DNA from: Colwellia psychrerythraea
GTDB lineage: Bacteria; Pseudomonadota; Gammaproteobacteria; Enterobacterales; Alteromonadaceae
Length of the DNA stretch: 64,000 nt
NCBI RefSeq assembly: GCF_000764185.1
Contig: NZ_JQEC01000016.1
Location: 186,001 to 250,000, forward strand
Direction: 5' to 3'
Part shown: in pieces, positions 1 through 9,244 of the stretch
How the letters are laid out: every line of letters starts with the position of its first letter
Position numbering within the stretch: the first letter of the stretch is position 1
Notes under the pieces: generated by a model
Told to the model about the DNA's origin: nothing
Database searches by the model: none
The model's input: the letters and a program-made list of their open reading frames with translations, nothing else
Position numbers and translations under genes: made by a program

Positions 1-643
1 GGTAAAGACCTGCAGCGATAAGACCTGCAACGTGAGCCATATCAACGAAGAAGATAGCGTCAATTTTATCAGCTATCGTGCGCATACGTGCCCAGTCAAC
101 AACACCTGAGAATGCTGAGAAACCACCAATAATCATTTCTGGTCTGTGTTCTAAAGCTAAACGCTCTAATTCTTCGTAATCGATATCGCCAGTTTCAGGG
201 TGTAGACCATATTGGAATGCTTCATAAGACTTACCTGAAAAACTTACGTGTGAACCATGAGTTAAATGACCACCGTGAGCCAAGCTCATGCCTAACACTT
301 TACCACCTGGTGAAACTAAAGCTTGAAAAACAGCTGCGTTAGCTTGTGAACCAGCATGTGGTTGCACGTTAGCATAGGTAGCACCAAATAATTCTTTAGC
401 GCGGTCAATGGCTAATTGCTCAGCAACATCAACATACTCACAACCACCGTAATAACGTTTACCAGGGTAACCTTCTGCGTATTTATTAGTAAGTTGAGAG
501 CCTTGTGCTTCAAGAACACGTGGGCTACAGTAGTTTTCAGAAGCGATTAATTCAATGTGTTCTTCTTGACGAACAACTTCATTGCTTATTGCTTGAGCTA
601 GTTCTGGATCAAATTCGGCAATATTCATTTCACGAGTAAACAT
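1..643 (-). CDS. glyA: Serine hydroxymethyltransferase, C-terminus cut by window edge
   Basis: Interconverts serine and glycine using PLP and tetrahydrofolate, supplying one-carbon units in the cytosol. The first 214 codons are present, starting [11 protein letters not shown]; the rest lies beyond the left edge, so the PLP lysine is not visible. Family motifs seen are SENYCSPRV near residue 35, the AHGGHLTHG segment near 125 and [13 protein letters not shown] near 200, which carries the Asp and His that contact PLP. The ATG at 641-643 has an AAGGA ribosome site about 7 nt upstream. It is transcribed leftward away from the window. Identification rests on motif recognition and is secure. Confidence 0.96.
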   Translation of the reverse strand, partial: MFTREMNIAEFDPELAQAISNEVVRQEEHIELIASENYCSPRVLEAQGSQLTNKYAEGYPGKRYYGGCEYVDVAEQLAIDRAKELFGATYANVQPHAGSQANAAVFQALVSPGGKVLGMSLAHGGHLTHGSHVSFSGKSYEAFQYGLHPETGDIDYEELERLALEHRPEMIIGGFSAFSGVVDWARMRTIADKIDAIFFVDMAHVAGLIAAGLY

Positions 644-1113
644 GGTTTATTCCTTAAGTATTTCAGCCCAAGGCTGCAAACAATGCCCTAATACTTTTTT
701 TATAAAGTGAATTAGGACACACAAAAATTAATGGCAGTATATTGCCTGATTTTTACCTGTATGTACACGGCAAAACGGGCTAGTTTTAGTGCATTTAATA
801 CTCTTCTATAACCTAATTTATTAAGCTATGTTACTAAGAAGTGCAATAAAAGCTTTCACCAAAACAAGCGCACAGACTATAACCAATAAAAAACCAAGAC
901 ACAACGAATATAAAACAGGTTTCACAACAAAAATCCGAACAATAAACAACAAGTGCAGTAAAGCGCAAATATTTCATGTCACACGTGAAAAATATTACGC
1001 AATTAAAAATAAAAACGGCATTATTGAATACTTTTCAATAATGCCGTTCATTTATTGCTGTTATCTTGCTGCAACTTTTAGCCTAACCTTTCAATAGTGC
1101 TTAAGGTGAATAG
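644..1113. other. Intergenic region between glyA and the membrane protein gene
   Basis: 470 bases of AT-rich DNA. The glyA end should hold its promoter and leader, but I see no clear PurR or MetR site. The other end carries a strong terminator hairpin (separate entry). A possible 89-codon plus-strand frame at 828-1097 is low in complexity, runs through that terminator and is not believed to be a gene. Confidence 0.6.
1014..1048 (-). terminator. Rho-independent terminator of the sigma factor operon
   Basis: A perfect 15-bp stem (1014-1028 with 1034-1048) closes a 5-nt loop. Read on the minus strand it is followed by a run of T residues (TTTTTATTTTT), so it should end the leftward operon whose last gene stops at 1114. 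Confidence 0.85.
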
Positions 1114-1818
1114 CTATAATGATGCAAATTTCGCTAATTCTTTATGTCTTTTTTTATGGAACCAATGAGTAATAACCCACATAACAATTACAAAACTATT
1201 CATCACAATAAAAGGCGGCCAAGGTGACTTCTCTGACTCTTTAAGCATCACATAAATATACCAATTAGCGGCTGGCAGTAATAACCAACACGACAGCTTT
1301 ATAAGTTTGATATATTTAATTGAAGACTCTACCCCTGCAATAGCGTTGGCTACCGCTTTATCAGGGCTATCACAACACTGTTGCCAAATCCGCAAACGTA
1401 TTTTTATTTCATAATAGACAAAAATTATTGAACCTAGGCTGGCAAAAGCAAGGTAAGCGATGGTAGCTATGCCCCAATCGCCTAGATACAAACCAACTAT
1501 TAGCGCAATGATAAGTCCGACTGTGGCTAATATGTCAATGGCTAACAAAGATTTTGCCAGTAAAGTTCGCTTTTTAGTTAGCTTTAATAGCGCCTGAACA
1601 TCTGCTTTTTCATAAGGTTGGCTTTGCCAGTCTTGACTAAGGGCTAACCAGTTGTCATCTAATGGCGGGTACTCTTTATCTGGCTCTGGTGAACTGTTTT
1701 TTGGGGCCAATGAGGCTAGATCAATCTGTTTTGTTTTAACAATAATACTATGTTCTGTTTCTAGTTTATGGGGCTCTACCGACGATGTATCTTCATTTTC
1801 CAATACTGATTTATCCAT
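1114..1818 (-). CDS. Predicted four-helix membrane protein, possible anti-sigma partner
   Basis: 234 residues. The first ~90 residues are hydrophilic and acidic, then come two hydrophobic helices around residues 93-135 and two more around 175-215, with a basic C-terminal tail. It overlaps the upstream ECF sigma gene by 8 bp, so the two are translationally coupled, and a strong terminator follows it. I do not recognise a zinc-binding anti-sigma motif. A role as membrane anchor or anti-sigma factor is inferred from position only; it could equally be an unrelated membrane protein. Confidence 0.8.
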   Translation of the reverse strand: MDKSVLENEDTSSVEPHKLETEHSIIVKTKQIDLASLAPKNSSPEPDKEYPPLDDNWLALSQDWQSQPYEKADVQALLKLTKKRTLLAKSLLAIDILATVGLIIALIVGLYLGDWGIATIAYLAFASLGSIIFVYYEIKIRLRIWQQCCDSPDKAVANAIAGVESSIKYIKLIKLSCWLLLPAANWYIYVMLKESEKSPWPPFIVMNSFVIVMWVITHWFHKKRHKELAKFASL

Positions 1819-2479
1819 TTTCTGATCCCTCCAACAACTGTGTTAACAATGTTTTAGCACGTTGAAGTCGTACGCCAACTAAATTAGTAGTAATCACTAA
1901 AACATCCGCCATTTCTTGATAGCTCATCCCCTCTAATGCCAGGGTAATCACTTGTTGTTGCTCAAGCTTTAATTGACGAATAGCGTTAGCCAATTTTTGT
2001 TGTCGCTGACTCTGATTAAGTGATTGATAAGGTGTCGGCTGATGTTGATCTTTTTCTGCCTCTACACTTATGTCACTTAAGTCTTGGTCCGCTTTGATAG
2101 TTTTCACCGCTTTGGCAACGTGCGTAGCTAAAACATTATGTGCAATTCGTGCGACAAAGGTTTTCACCGCAGAGTCATGACGAAATTTAGGCAAGGCACG
2201 CCAAATATTTAAAGCGATTTCTTGAAATAACTCATCTTGAATAGCAACCTTTGCTTCAAAGCCGGTAATGATATGACGTAGCAACTTCTCATGGTCCGTC
2301 ATCCATTGAGTGAATAGTGCTTGGTGATCTACAAAAGAATGATGATCCAATTCGCTTTCCTGGCAGTTAACATCCCCTGCCCTAGCATAGGAAAATTTTG
2401 CTTTTGATAATATTAATTTACTAGAATTTAACATAAAAATCGCTTTTGGATCATCATTTATACCTACAGGATTAATCAT
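1811..2479 (-). CDS. ECF-type RNA polymerase sigma factor
   Basis: About 222 residues. Region 2 lies around residues 60-120 (QDELFQEIALNIWRALPKF, then FVARIAHNVLATHV, the -10 recognition helix). Region 4.2 is C-terminal, with the helix-turn-helix EGMSYQEMADVLVITTNLV and the VRLQRAK segment. The ATG at 2479 is chosen over the in-frame TTG just before it; neither has a clear ribosome site, and the 50-residue N-terminal extension before region 2 suggests the true start could be further in. It is the fourth gene of a leftward series (hydrolase, NatA, NatB, sigma, membrane protein) and overlaps the next gene by 8 bp. Confidence 0.88.
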   Translation of the reverse strand: MINPVGINDDPKAIFMLNSSKLILSKAKFSYARAGDVNCQESELDHHSFVDHQALFTQWMTDHEKLLRHIITGFEAKVAIQDELFQEIALNIWRALPKFRHDSAVKTFVARIAHNVLATHVAKAVKTIKADQDLSDISVEAEKDQHQPTPYQSLNQSQRQQKLANAIRQLKLEQQQVITLALEGMSYQEMADVLVITTNLVGVRLQRAKTLLTQLLEGSENG

Positions 2480-2532
2480 CAATTTCTGTGCTGGGTTAGC
2501 TTAAGGCGCTAATCCAGCACACTAGCCCTCAC

Positions 2533-3723
2533 TTAGCTTAGCGCCATAACCACTTTTTCAGACTTCAATTTTTTAGCTAATGCCAAAACTAAAGCAACCG
2601 TAATTGCAATGGTTACGCTGCTCGTAGCAAAAACTGCTAGCCAATTCACTTCCAGACCCTTAAAGATGTTTTCAATGATCATTGATTGCCCAGCAATAGG
2701 TAGCCAATTCAGCCACTCAGGCCTATCGTCCATCATAGAAACAACAAAAGGAACAAAAGCAGGAATACCAATAAGCATACCTACTGTTGATTGTGCTTCT
2801 TTAAAGCTCTTCGTTTGAAATGCTACAAACAATTGACATGCAGAAGCAAAGAAACAAATTGGCAGTAGTAGCAACAATAAAACAGCCGCAGTCGACAAAT
2901 CTAAGCTAAAAGTTGCACCAATTTTAGTTAAATCAACAAAACCAACAGAAAGAGAAGTAAGTACCAGTACTAACACCACACCAATAACGGCGATTGTAGA
3001 AGCGCCAATCAATTTCGCTAATACTATTTTCAGCGTACTCACTGGCTGGCAAAGTAACATTTCAAGTACATTACGTTCGCGCTCACCGGCACTTGAATCA
3101 ATAGCAACGGATAAACCAGACATAAAGGCCGCTAACATTAGATAAATACCTAACATCATTGAAATCAACATAAAGGTGGCATCAGGCTTCGCTGTATCTT
3201 GTTCAATTAATTTAACCGGATTTAGCAATCGGATATCAACACCACGTAGTAATAATCGCTTATAACCAATAGATAAAGAAAATTCACGTACAGCATTATT
3301 AATACGTCTTACCGGTGGTTTCACTGCTTTATCAGTAAAGTCTGCTTGTAAATGCAGTTTTATCGTCTTGCCTGCAGCCATATCAGAGGCATAATCTTGT
3401 GGAATTTCTATAGTAATATTACGCTGCTGCCAAGTGTTTTTTTCATCTTCGGGTACATCAACAAAGTTTAATAAATTGTTGTCCGCCAAATGGCTCATTA
3501 GCTTAGGCGCAAATTCAGCGCCAGTAAACTTTATATAAATAGGTGGTTCATCAACTAATTTTTCAATCATGATCTTTGACATTACCATGATCATAATAGG
3601 TGCCAAAAAGGCCATCATTAGCGCAACCATTAACGCTCGTTTATCACGAAAGGCTTCTCGATACTCTTTTAATATCAATGCTTTTAACTGATTCATATGG
3701 GCATTAAAATTTGAACTAATCAT
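2533..3723 (-). CDS. natB: ABC-2 type exporter permease, NatB-like
   Basis: 396-residue inner membrane protein with the NatB/ABC-2 layout: one helix near residues 30-50, a large extracytoplasmic domain (about 50-185), then five or six helices to the C-terminus. The segment SSAGERERNVLEMLLCQPVS near residue 210 is the typical coupling loop of this family. Its ATG overlaps the natA stop by 4 bp (ATGA). With NatA it would form an exporter; Na+ efflux is known for the Bacillus namesake, but the substrate here is not determined. The downstream gap to the sigma factor gene is 50 bp. Confidence 0.88.
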   Translation of the reverse strand: MISSNFNAHMNQLKALILKEYREAFRDKRALMVALMMAFLAPIMIMVMSKIMIEKLVDEPPIYIKFTGAEFAPKLMSHLADNNLLNFVDVPEDEKNTWQQRNITIEIPQDYASDMAAGKTIKLHLQADFTDKAVKPPVRRINNAVREFSLSIGYKRLLLRGVDIRLLNPVKLIEQDTAKPDATFMLISMMLGIYLMLAAFMSGLSVAIDSSAGERERNVLEMLLCQPVSTLKIVLAKLIGASTIAVIGVVLVLVLTSLSVGFVDLTKIGATFSLDLSTAAVLLLLLLPICFFASACQLFVAFQTKSFKEAQSTVGMLIGIPAFVPFVVSMMDDRPEWLNWLPIAGQSMIIENIFKGLEVNWLAVFATSSVTIAITVALVLALAKKLKSEKVVMALS

Positions 3724-4475
3724 GCTGCCACCCCTTCATCTGAGCCAATTAATTTAACAAAGGCGTCTTCTAGGTGCTCCTCACCCGCTAAATCGCATAA
3801 CTCTTGCGGTGTGCCTTGTGCTGCAAGCTTGCCATTGGCAACAATGATCACTCGGTCGCATAAAGCCGCAACCTCTTGCATCACGTGAGATGAAAATAAA
3901 ATACAGTGCCCTTTGGCTTTAAATTTGGCTAAATGATTGCGCAATATACGGGTACTCATTACATCTAAACCACGTGTTGGTTCATCAAGCACAAAGTTTT
4001 GTGGTTGGTGCACCAACGATTGTGCCAAGGTGACTTTCATGCGCTGACCTTGAGAAAAGCCGACGGTTTTACGGTGCGCCAACTCTTCCATGTCTAAATC
4101 TTTGAGTACTTGTTCAATAGCTTGTTTTTTACTAGCACCTGTCATGCCATGGATACTGGCAAAATAATCAATTTGCTCATAAGCAGTAAGGCGCTCATAC
4201 AAACCAAATTTGTCCGGGAATATACCCAATTTAGCGCGCGCGGCTAATGGGTTTTCTGCCACTTCAATTCCATCGACAGTGACATCTCCTTCATCGGCAG
4301 AAAGCAAACCGTACAACGTACGTAAACAAGTGGTTTTACCCGCGCCATTAGGTCCTAATATCCCAGTTATTTCACCATCTTTGGCGGTGAACGATAAACC
4401 ATCTAATGCTTTAACCGTATTTTTTTTGTCTTTTTTATCGATAAAGCTTTTATGTAAGTTATTTACTTCAATCAT
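3720..4475 (-). CDS. natA: ABC transporter ATP-binding protein, NatA-like
   Basis: 251 residues. Walker A is GPNGAGKTT near residue 42, the signature is VGFSQGQRMKV near 137, Walker B is NFVLDEPTRGLD near 157, and the switch histidine is in LFSSHVMQE. The ATG at 4475 is preferred over the in-frame TTG at 4490, because AAGGA sits about 7 nt before the ATG and lies inside the longer version. It powers the permease NatB, whose start it overlaps, and it lies 72 bp downstream of the secreted hydrolase. Confidence 0.92.
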   Translation of the reverse strand: MIEVNNLHKSFIDKKDKKNTVKALDGLSFTAKDGEITGILGPNGAGKTTCLRTLYGLLSADEGDVTVDGIEVAENPLAARAKLGIFPDKFGLYERLTAYEQIDYFASIHGMTGASKKQAIEQVLKDLDMEELAHRKTVGFSQGQRMKVTLAQSLVHQPQNFVLDEPTRGLDVMSTRILRNHLAKFKAKGHCILFSSHVMQEVAALCDRVIIVANGKLAAQGTPQELCDLAGEEHLEDAFVKLIGSDEGVAA

Positions 4476-4547
4476 TTCTTTTTCCTTCAAACATCGTTAT
4501 TTCCATTTTCGAGCCAACTAGTGCAATTTACTGCAATGAGTGACGCT

Positions 4548-6002
4548 CTATTGAATTCCGTTAACACTGGTCATAAAGCTCTCTTGTGGAATATCTTTCA
4601 AACAAGACTCATCAAGTTCTTTCGGGGTTTTACTGGTTAAAAATTCATTAATAATATCACTAGCGCAAGTGCTCATAGCAACCGTATGCGAAGCATTTTC
4701 AACGATAATATGATGGCTATTAGGTAACGTTTTTGCTGAATATTCGCCATTACTTGGCGGTGTTACTGGGTCTAGATTACCCGAAAGAATCAAGGTTGGA
4801 ATATCGGCGGTGACACTTTGGTAAAAGTCTTCACTAGGACTGTATTTCGGGAAGAATGGGCAAACCATATCCCACGCTAGGTGACTATCTTTACCATCAA
4901 AGTTATTATTGGCATCAGTCGCTTTATCTTGCGCTGATAACCGTGGCATGTCTTCATTACAAACAATATTAAACAGCAAACCAGTATAAACAAGTTGCTC
5001 ACCTTCAGTGCGAGCCATTAAGCCTATTAACGGTTGATAATTGCCTAAGAAAGCTTGATGAATAACCAATGGCACCATAGAACGCCCTTCCATACCATAA
5101 AGTTGAAAGCGCAAATTTCCGGTAAACTTGGTCTCATCAACAACCAATTTTGTTGGTGTGCCTAAGCGCGGATGTAAAATATCAATGCTAACGGGATCTT
5201 TGGCTAAACGTGCTTTAACCGTTTGAAACTCTTCTGCTAGGTCAGGGAAGGCTTTATGGCAAGAGTCACTATTTTTACAGTTTTCTATCAGTAAATTAAA
5301 AGAACGGGCGCCACTTTGACCAAACATACCAATAGGCACTTCAATTGGGCCTACACTATCAAGTACAACACTCTCAAGTGAATCAGGGAACATGCGCATA
5401 AAAACTAAACCTGCACGTGTGCCGTAAGAGCCTCCATAAATATTTAATTTTTCATGACCCAGGGCTGCACGTATTGCATCAAAATCACGGATGGCATTTT
5501 CAGAGTTGTATTGAGTGACGTCACCTTTAAACTGACTAACACAATCTTTTACTTCTTGAGGGTTCAATGCGTCAGGCAGAGTGCTGTAAACATTGTCTAC
5601 CGCTTCGAATTCACACGAAAGAGCACTACTCTCACCCGTACCACGTTGATCGACTAAAATAATATCGCGGGTTTTACGTACTTCACGAAATACACGATTA
5701 AGCCCGGTAGCTAATTCAACCGCCGCTTGACCGGGTCCTCCCGCTAGAAACATCAACGGTGCTTTATATTCACTATTATCAATGGCTGGTAGGACAGCAA
5801 AATTTATAGATATTTTATCGCCATTTGGTTTTTGATAGTTTTCAGGAACTTCAAGCTTGCCACATTTTACTTGTGAGCGTATATCGCCTAAATGGCAGTT
5901 ATCTAAAGTTATTTTATTATCATTTGCCCATACCATTGCCGGCATTAACAACAAGGTTAGGGTAAAAAATTTGTTCCAGGTTTTGTTCCACATAATTTTC
6001 AT
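4548..6002 (-). CDS. Exported alpha/beta hydrolase, tripeptidyl/prolyl aminopeptidase-like
   Basis: 484 residues with a cleavable signal peptide (basic start, hydrophobic core, AMVWA-N). The nucleophile elbow is GGSYGTR near residue 190, the oxyanion region is FLAGGPGQA near 85, the catalytic Asp is in SGNLDPVTPPSNG near 418 and the His is in ENASHTVAM near 443. The C-terminal TAP-like domain fits peptidases that remove N-terminal residues or tripeptides, or related esterases, in the periplasm. The RBS AAGGAAAG is upstream of the ATG. It is the first gene of the leftward series with natAB, which suggests the exporter and peptidase act on a common peptide or compound; that link is inference. 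Confidence 0.88.
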   Translation of the reverse strand: MKIMWNKTWNKFFTLTLLLMPAMVWANDNKITLDNCHLGDIRSQVKCGKLEVPENYQKPNGDKISINFAVLPAIDNSEYKAPLMFLAGGPGQAAVELATGLNRVFREVRKTRDIILVDQRGTGESSALSCEFEAVDNVYSTLPDALNPQEVKDCVSQFKGDVTQYNSENAIRDFDAIRAALGHEKLNIYGGSYGTRAGLVFMRMFPDSLESVVLDSVGPIEVPIGMFGQSGARSFNLLIENCKNSDSCHKAFPDLAEEFQTVKARLAKDPVSIDILHPRLGTPTKLVVDETKFTGNLRFQLYGMEGRSMVPLVIHQAFLGNYQPLIGLMARTEGEQLVYTGLLFNIVCNEDMPRLSAQDKATDANNNFDGKDSHLAWDMVCPFFPKYSPSEDFYQSVTADIPTLILSGNLDPVTPPSNGEYSAKTLPNSHHIIVENASHTVAMSTCASDIINEFLTSKTPKELDESCLKDIPQESFMTSVNGIQ

Positions 6003-6359
6003 TTTATCTTTCCTTAATAAAGCATTGCACAGTTAGTCTGAACGATTAGGAATTTATTACAGCAGAATAAAAATAAATTTAAAAAATCCTAAAGAACTGA
6101 TAAATAAATCGATTAAATTAACTTTATTATGAGTACTACCTACATCGTTTAATTATTCAAAAACCAAGCAGACTAATACCCTATACCTGCATTGCCTCTG
6201 CGCTCAACCAAGCAAAAAACACATTGCAAGTAATCAATAAGCAAGCAAATTGCTACTTTATCCATCACAAAAATAAAAAAGTACAAATAGCCATTCCCAA
6301 ACACTTAAATAAGCGATATGGTTTAGTCATAGCTTTTTAATTGGTGTTAAGGATTACAT
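6003..6359. other. Divergent intergenic region, hydrolase / EF-hand gene
   Basis: 357 bases, very AT-rich, between two divergently read genes; it must hold both promoters. No convincing operator, repeat or hairpin was found by eye. Confidence 0.5.
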
Positions 6360-6578
6360 ATGGACTTAAATCAGTGGGTAGATGAATTGTTTGAAGTGTT
6401 TGACGAAGACAAAGACGGTGTAATTAGTCGTACTGAGTTTGTTGAGCTTATTGATGTTTTATTACAGGATAAAGGTATTCGCATGTGCGAAACTATTTTT
6501 AACCGTTTTGATAAAAACCACAGCAACTCCATTTCTAAAGATGAATTAAGAGATATGGTTATTGAGTTAGCACTTTAA
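6360..6578 (+). CDS. Small EF-hand calcium-binding protein
   Basis: 72 residues with two EF-hand loops: DEDKDGVISRTEF at about residues 16-28 and DKNHSNSISKDEL at about 51-63, both with acidic ligands at positions 1, 3, 5 and 12. There is no signal peptide, so it is probably cytoplasmic and could sense or buffer Ca2+. The start is supported by AAGGA 6 nt before the ATG. A short inverted repeat (6604-6612 with 6619-6627) follows the gene but lacks a T run. No partner is evident next door. Confidence 0.87.
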   Translation: MDLNQWVDELFEVFDEDKDGVISRTEFVELIDVLLQDKGIRMCETIFNRFDKNHSNSISKDELRDMVIELAL

Positions 6579-6697
6579 TTTAACTAAGCTCAGTTTACCC
6601 CTCAAGGCTAAAAAATGCTTTAGCCTTAGACAAACACTATCTTTGCTTTGCATAAAGGTTCAGCGTTCAGTTGTACACTTAATTAAAGCAACTCATT

Positions 6698-7345
6698 ATG
6701 GTTAATCTAAAGAACTCCCCTTCAACAACATCTTATAGTAGAGGTGAAGAGATCCTCAACGCCATCAGCCATGGTATTGGCTTATTATTAAGTTTTTTAG
6801 CGCTGTATTTATTATTAAATAATAGTCATGGCGAGATTAGCCGTATTATCAGTTTTACCATATTTGCTAGTAGCGGTATTTTACTTTTTTTAGCTTCAAC
6901 TATTTATCATAGCCTCACTAATAATCGCGCTAAAAAGTTATTTAAATTACTCGATCACTGCGCAATTTATTTACTTATCGCTGGTACGTACACACCATTA
7001 TTAGCGATTACGTTATCAGGACCACTTGGTTATATCCTACTCGCCTTTATCTGGTTATTTGCCCTTTCAGGTATTCTTTTTAAATTAAAGTTTGGCAATA
7101 AATACAAAAAAATATCACTGGCTACTTATCTCGGTATTAGTTTTATAGCATTGGCTATCCTAGGTGAGCTCTATGAAGCCTTGCCTGAACAAGCGGTACA
7201 TTTATTAGCATTAGGTGGTTTGGTTTATTGTGTTGGTATATTTTTCTATGTCAAAAAGACAGTTGCTTACACTCATGCTATTTGGCACCTTTTTGTTTTA
7301 GGCGGAGTGACCTGCCACTTTTTAATGATTTATTGGTATGTGTAG
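6698..7345 (+). CDS. Hemolysin III / PAQR-family membrane protein, YqfA-like
   Basis: 215 residues with seven predicted membrane helices. Family markers are the N-terminal EEILNAISHGIGLLLSF, STIYHSL near residue 70, KLLDHCAIYLLIAGTYTP near 90 and the C-terminal HAIWHLFVLGG near 195; the conserved Ser/Asp/His residues are those proposed to bind a metal in PAQR proteins. Its physiological role in bacteria is uncertain; lipid or membrane homeostasis has been suggested for relatives. It ends before a bidirectional terminator shared with fabV. Confidence 0.9.
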   Translation: MVNLKNSPSTTSYSRGEEILNAISHGIGLLLSFLALYLLLNNSHGEISRIISFTIFASSGILLFLASTIYHSLTNNRAKKLFKLLDHCAIYLLIAGTYTPLLAITLSGPLGYILLAFIWLFALSGILFKLKFGNKYKKISLATYLGISFIALAILGELYEALPEQAVHLLALGGLVYCVGIFFYVKKTVAYTHAIWHLFVLGGVTCHFLMIYWYV

Positions 7346-7393
7346 AATTAAAAATTCATCATCCTGCATTAATAATTAAATAAGCACGCTCAA

Positions 7394-7431
7394 AAAAGCC
7401 GCATTATTTAATATTAAATAATGCGGCTTTT
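7394..7431. terminator. Bidirectional terminator between hemolysin III-like gene and fabV
   Basis: A 38-bp perfect palindrome (arms 7394-7411 and 7414-7431) with A-rich and T-rich ends, so it can stop transcription from both convergent genes. Confidence 0.85.
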
Positions 7432-7437
7432 AAATGT

Positions 7438-7471
7438 CTAACGATAAGCGCCTTTCGGCAATTATCGTTAG
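7438..7471 (-). terminator. Second hairpin downstream of fabV
   Basis: 10-bp perfect stem (7438-7447 with 7462-7471) with a short inner GCC/GGC pairing. It sits 12 bp beyond the fabV stop and lacks its own T run, so it may act together with the adjacent palindrome. Confidence 0.5.
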
Positions 7472-7483
7472 TAAACTAAATGA

Positions 7484-8674
7484 TTATATTAAATTATTAA
7501 TGGTAACTTCTGGGCTCACGTCAGCATCATAATCAACATCAGTAATACCAAAACCAAACAGTTTTAAAAACTCTTGATGATAAGCAACATAATCAGTTAA
7601 TTCATCAATAGTATCAGTATCAACACTGTTCCAGATATCAGTAACACGCTGCTGAACACTGTCTTCTAATTCTTTATAGTTTTGACGGAAACGACCTTGC
7701 TCATCTAAACGCGGAGAATCACTATAAATGTTCTCTTTGAATAAATTAGCAATTTGTTCGATACAACCTTCATAAGTACCATCAGCTTTCATCACTTTGA
7801 ACATTGCTGAAATGTATAATGGCATAATCGGAATTGCAGAACTTGCTTGCGTTACCACGGCATTTAATGAGGTAACACGCGCTTGACCATTTAAATCAGC
7901 CGTTGCAGCATTAATTGCCGTTGCAGCGCGGTCTAAATCTTCTTTAGCTTTACCAATAGTCGCTTTACCGTATATTGGCCAAGTTAACTCTTTGCCAATA
8001 TAAGTGTAGGCGACAGTTTTCACGCCTTCAGCTAATACATCAGCGTCACCAAGCGCGTTCATCCATAATTCCCAGTCAGCGCCGCCCATTACATCGATAG
8101 TACCTTGAATTTCAGCATCGTTAGCTGCTTCAACAGATATTTCATCAATAGTACGCTTTGAAGTATTAAGGTTTTTAGTGGTAACACTTTGGCCAATTGG
8201 TTTTAACGTAGAAGAATATACTTCACCAGTATCTGGATTAGTTCTACGTGGTGATGCTAATGAATAAACAACTAAATCAATTTTCCCCATATCAGCTTTA
8301 ATTGCTGCAATCGCTTTTGCTTTTATTTCATGAGAAAAAGCATCGCCATTAATGTTTTTAGCGTAAATGCCTGCTTCATCTGCGGCTTTTACGAAAGCGG
8401 CCGTATTATACCAACCAGCAGAGCCTGTTTTTCTTTCTGTCGGCGGTTTTTCGAAGAAAATACCTAATGTTTTTGCATCATGGCCAAAAGTAGCTGTGAT
8501 ACGTGAAGCTAAACCATAACCAGTAGAGGAACCGATAACTAAAACATTTTTAGGACCGGAGGTCGCCGATGTTTGTGCTTTTACATAAGAAATTTGCTCA
8601 TTCACATGCGCTTCACAACCTACAGGATGAGCATTAGTACAGATAAAACCACGAATTTTTGGCTTGATAACCAT
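7484..8674 (-). CDS. fabV: Trans-2-enoyl-ACP/CoA reductase FabV
   Basis: 396 residues, the usual FabV length. It reduces enoyl-ACP with NADH in the last step of each fatty acid elongation cycle. Diagnostic features are the start [20 protein letters not shown], the NADH fold [15 protein letters not shown] near residue 48, [18 protein letters not shown] near 75, and the Tyr-x8-Lys active site in the [15 protein letters not shown] segment near 230. FabV enzymes are known to tolerate triclosan in other bacteria. AGGT precedes the ATG. It appears monocistronic, with terminators downstream. Confidence 0.97.
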   Translation of the reverse strand: MVIKPKIRGFICTNAHPVGCEAHVNEQISYVKAQTSATSGPKNVLVIGSSTGYGLASRITATFGHDAKTLGIFFEKPPTERKTGSAGWYNTAAFVKAADEAGIYAKNINGDAFSHEIKAKAIAAIKADMGKIDLVVYSLASPRRTNPDTGEVYSSTLKPIGQSVTTKNLNTSKRTIDEISVEAANDAEIQGTIDVMGGADWELWMNALGDADVLAEGVKTVAYTYIGKELTWPIYGKATIGKAKEDLDRAATAINAATADLNGQARVTSLNAVVTQASSAIPIMPLYISAMFKVMKADGTYEGCIEQIANLFKENIYSDSPRLDEQGRFRQNYKELEDSVQQRVTDIWNSVDTDTIDELTDYVAYHQEFLKLFGFGITDVDYDADVSPEVTINNLI

Positions 8675-8835
8675 AAGTAGACCTTTTTTATTTATATTAG
8701 TGACTCAGCTACCGTATGCCATTTGCATAAATCATAGCTAAGGTTTGAAAGAGACTTTCAATAATTTTGTGACATTGTACCCTGCCTTAAGCATAAAGAG
8801 GTACGACCAGAAGGCAAGTTTTTTAGAACGAATTA

Positions 8836-9150
8836 CTATTTACCGCCACCCAAACAGTTTGGTGAGCTTGGTGTATTACTCGCATACTGCTCTTTCCATT
8901 GTGATTCGGTATAAGTGTGTAATGCCAGTGCATGAATTTTTTCAGCAAGTTCTTCGGCAAGTACTGTATTTACTAAGCGATGGCGCTTAATTAACCTTTC
9001 CTTCTCAAAGGCCTTCGCAACAATAACCACTTTAAAGTGAGATTCACTACCAGGCGGTACATTGTGGTTATTACTTTCGTTAATCACTTCTAAATGTGAA
9101 GGTTCGAATGCTTTAAGTAGTTTTTGTTCGATTATAGCGGCAACAGTCAT
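8836..9150 (-). CDS. bolA: BolA family protein
   Basis: 104 residues with the BolA fold: N-terminal helix TVAAIIEQKLLKAF, a beta strand with LEVINESNNHN, then SHFKVVIVAKAFEKERLIKRHRLVNTVLAEEL, which contains the conserved RHR segment and His ligand region. BolA works with a monothiol glutaredoxin in iron-sulphur metabolism and affects cell shape and stress responses. It is divergent from rlmG. Its proximity to yajG-like and ampG genes echoes the bolA/yajG/ampG arrangement of E. coli. Confidence 0.94.
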   Translation of the reverse strand: MTVAAIIEQKLLKAFEPSHLEVINESNNHNVPPGSESHFKVVIVAKAFEKERLIKRHRLVNTVLAEELAEKIHALALHTYTESQWKEQYASNTPSSPNCLGGGK

Positions 9151-9244
9151 TCTTTTCTCGCTGAATTAAGTGGATAGACCAACAATATGCTGTGAATTAT
9201 GACACAATAGCGGGCAATTTTTCACTGAACTTTAGCCAATTTTT

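Noticed and set aside
828-1097. 89-codon plus-strand frame
   Set aside because: Low-complexity, Lys/Thr-rich product, no ribosome site, and it runs through a perfect terminator hairpin of the opposite strand.
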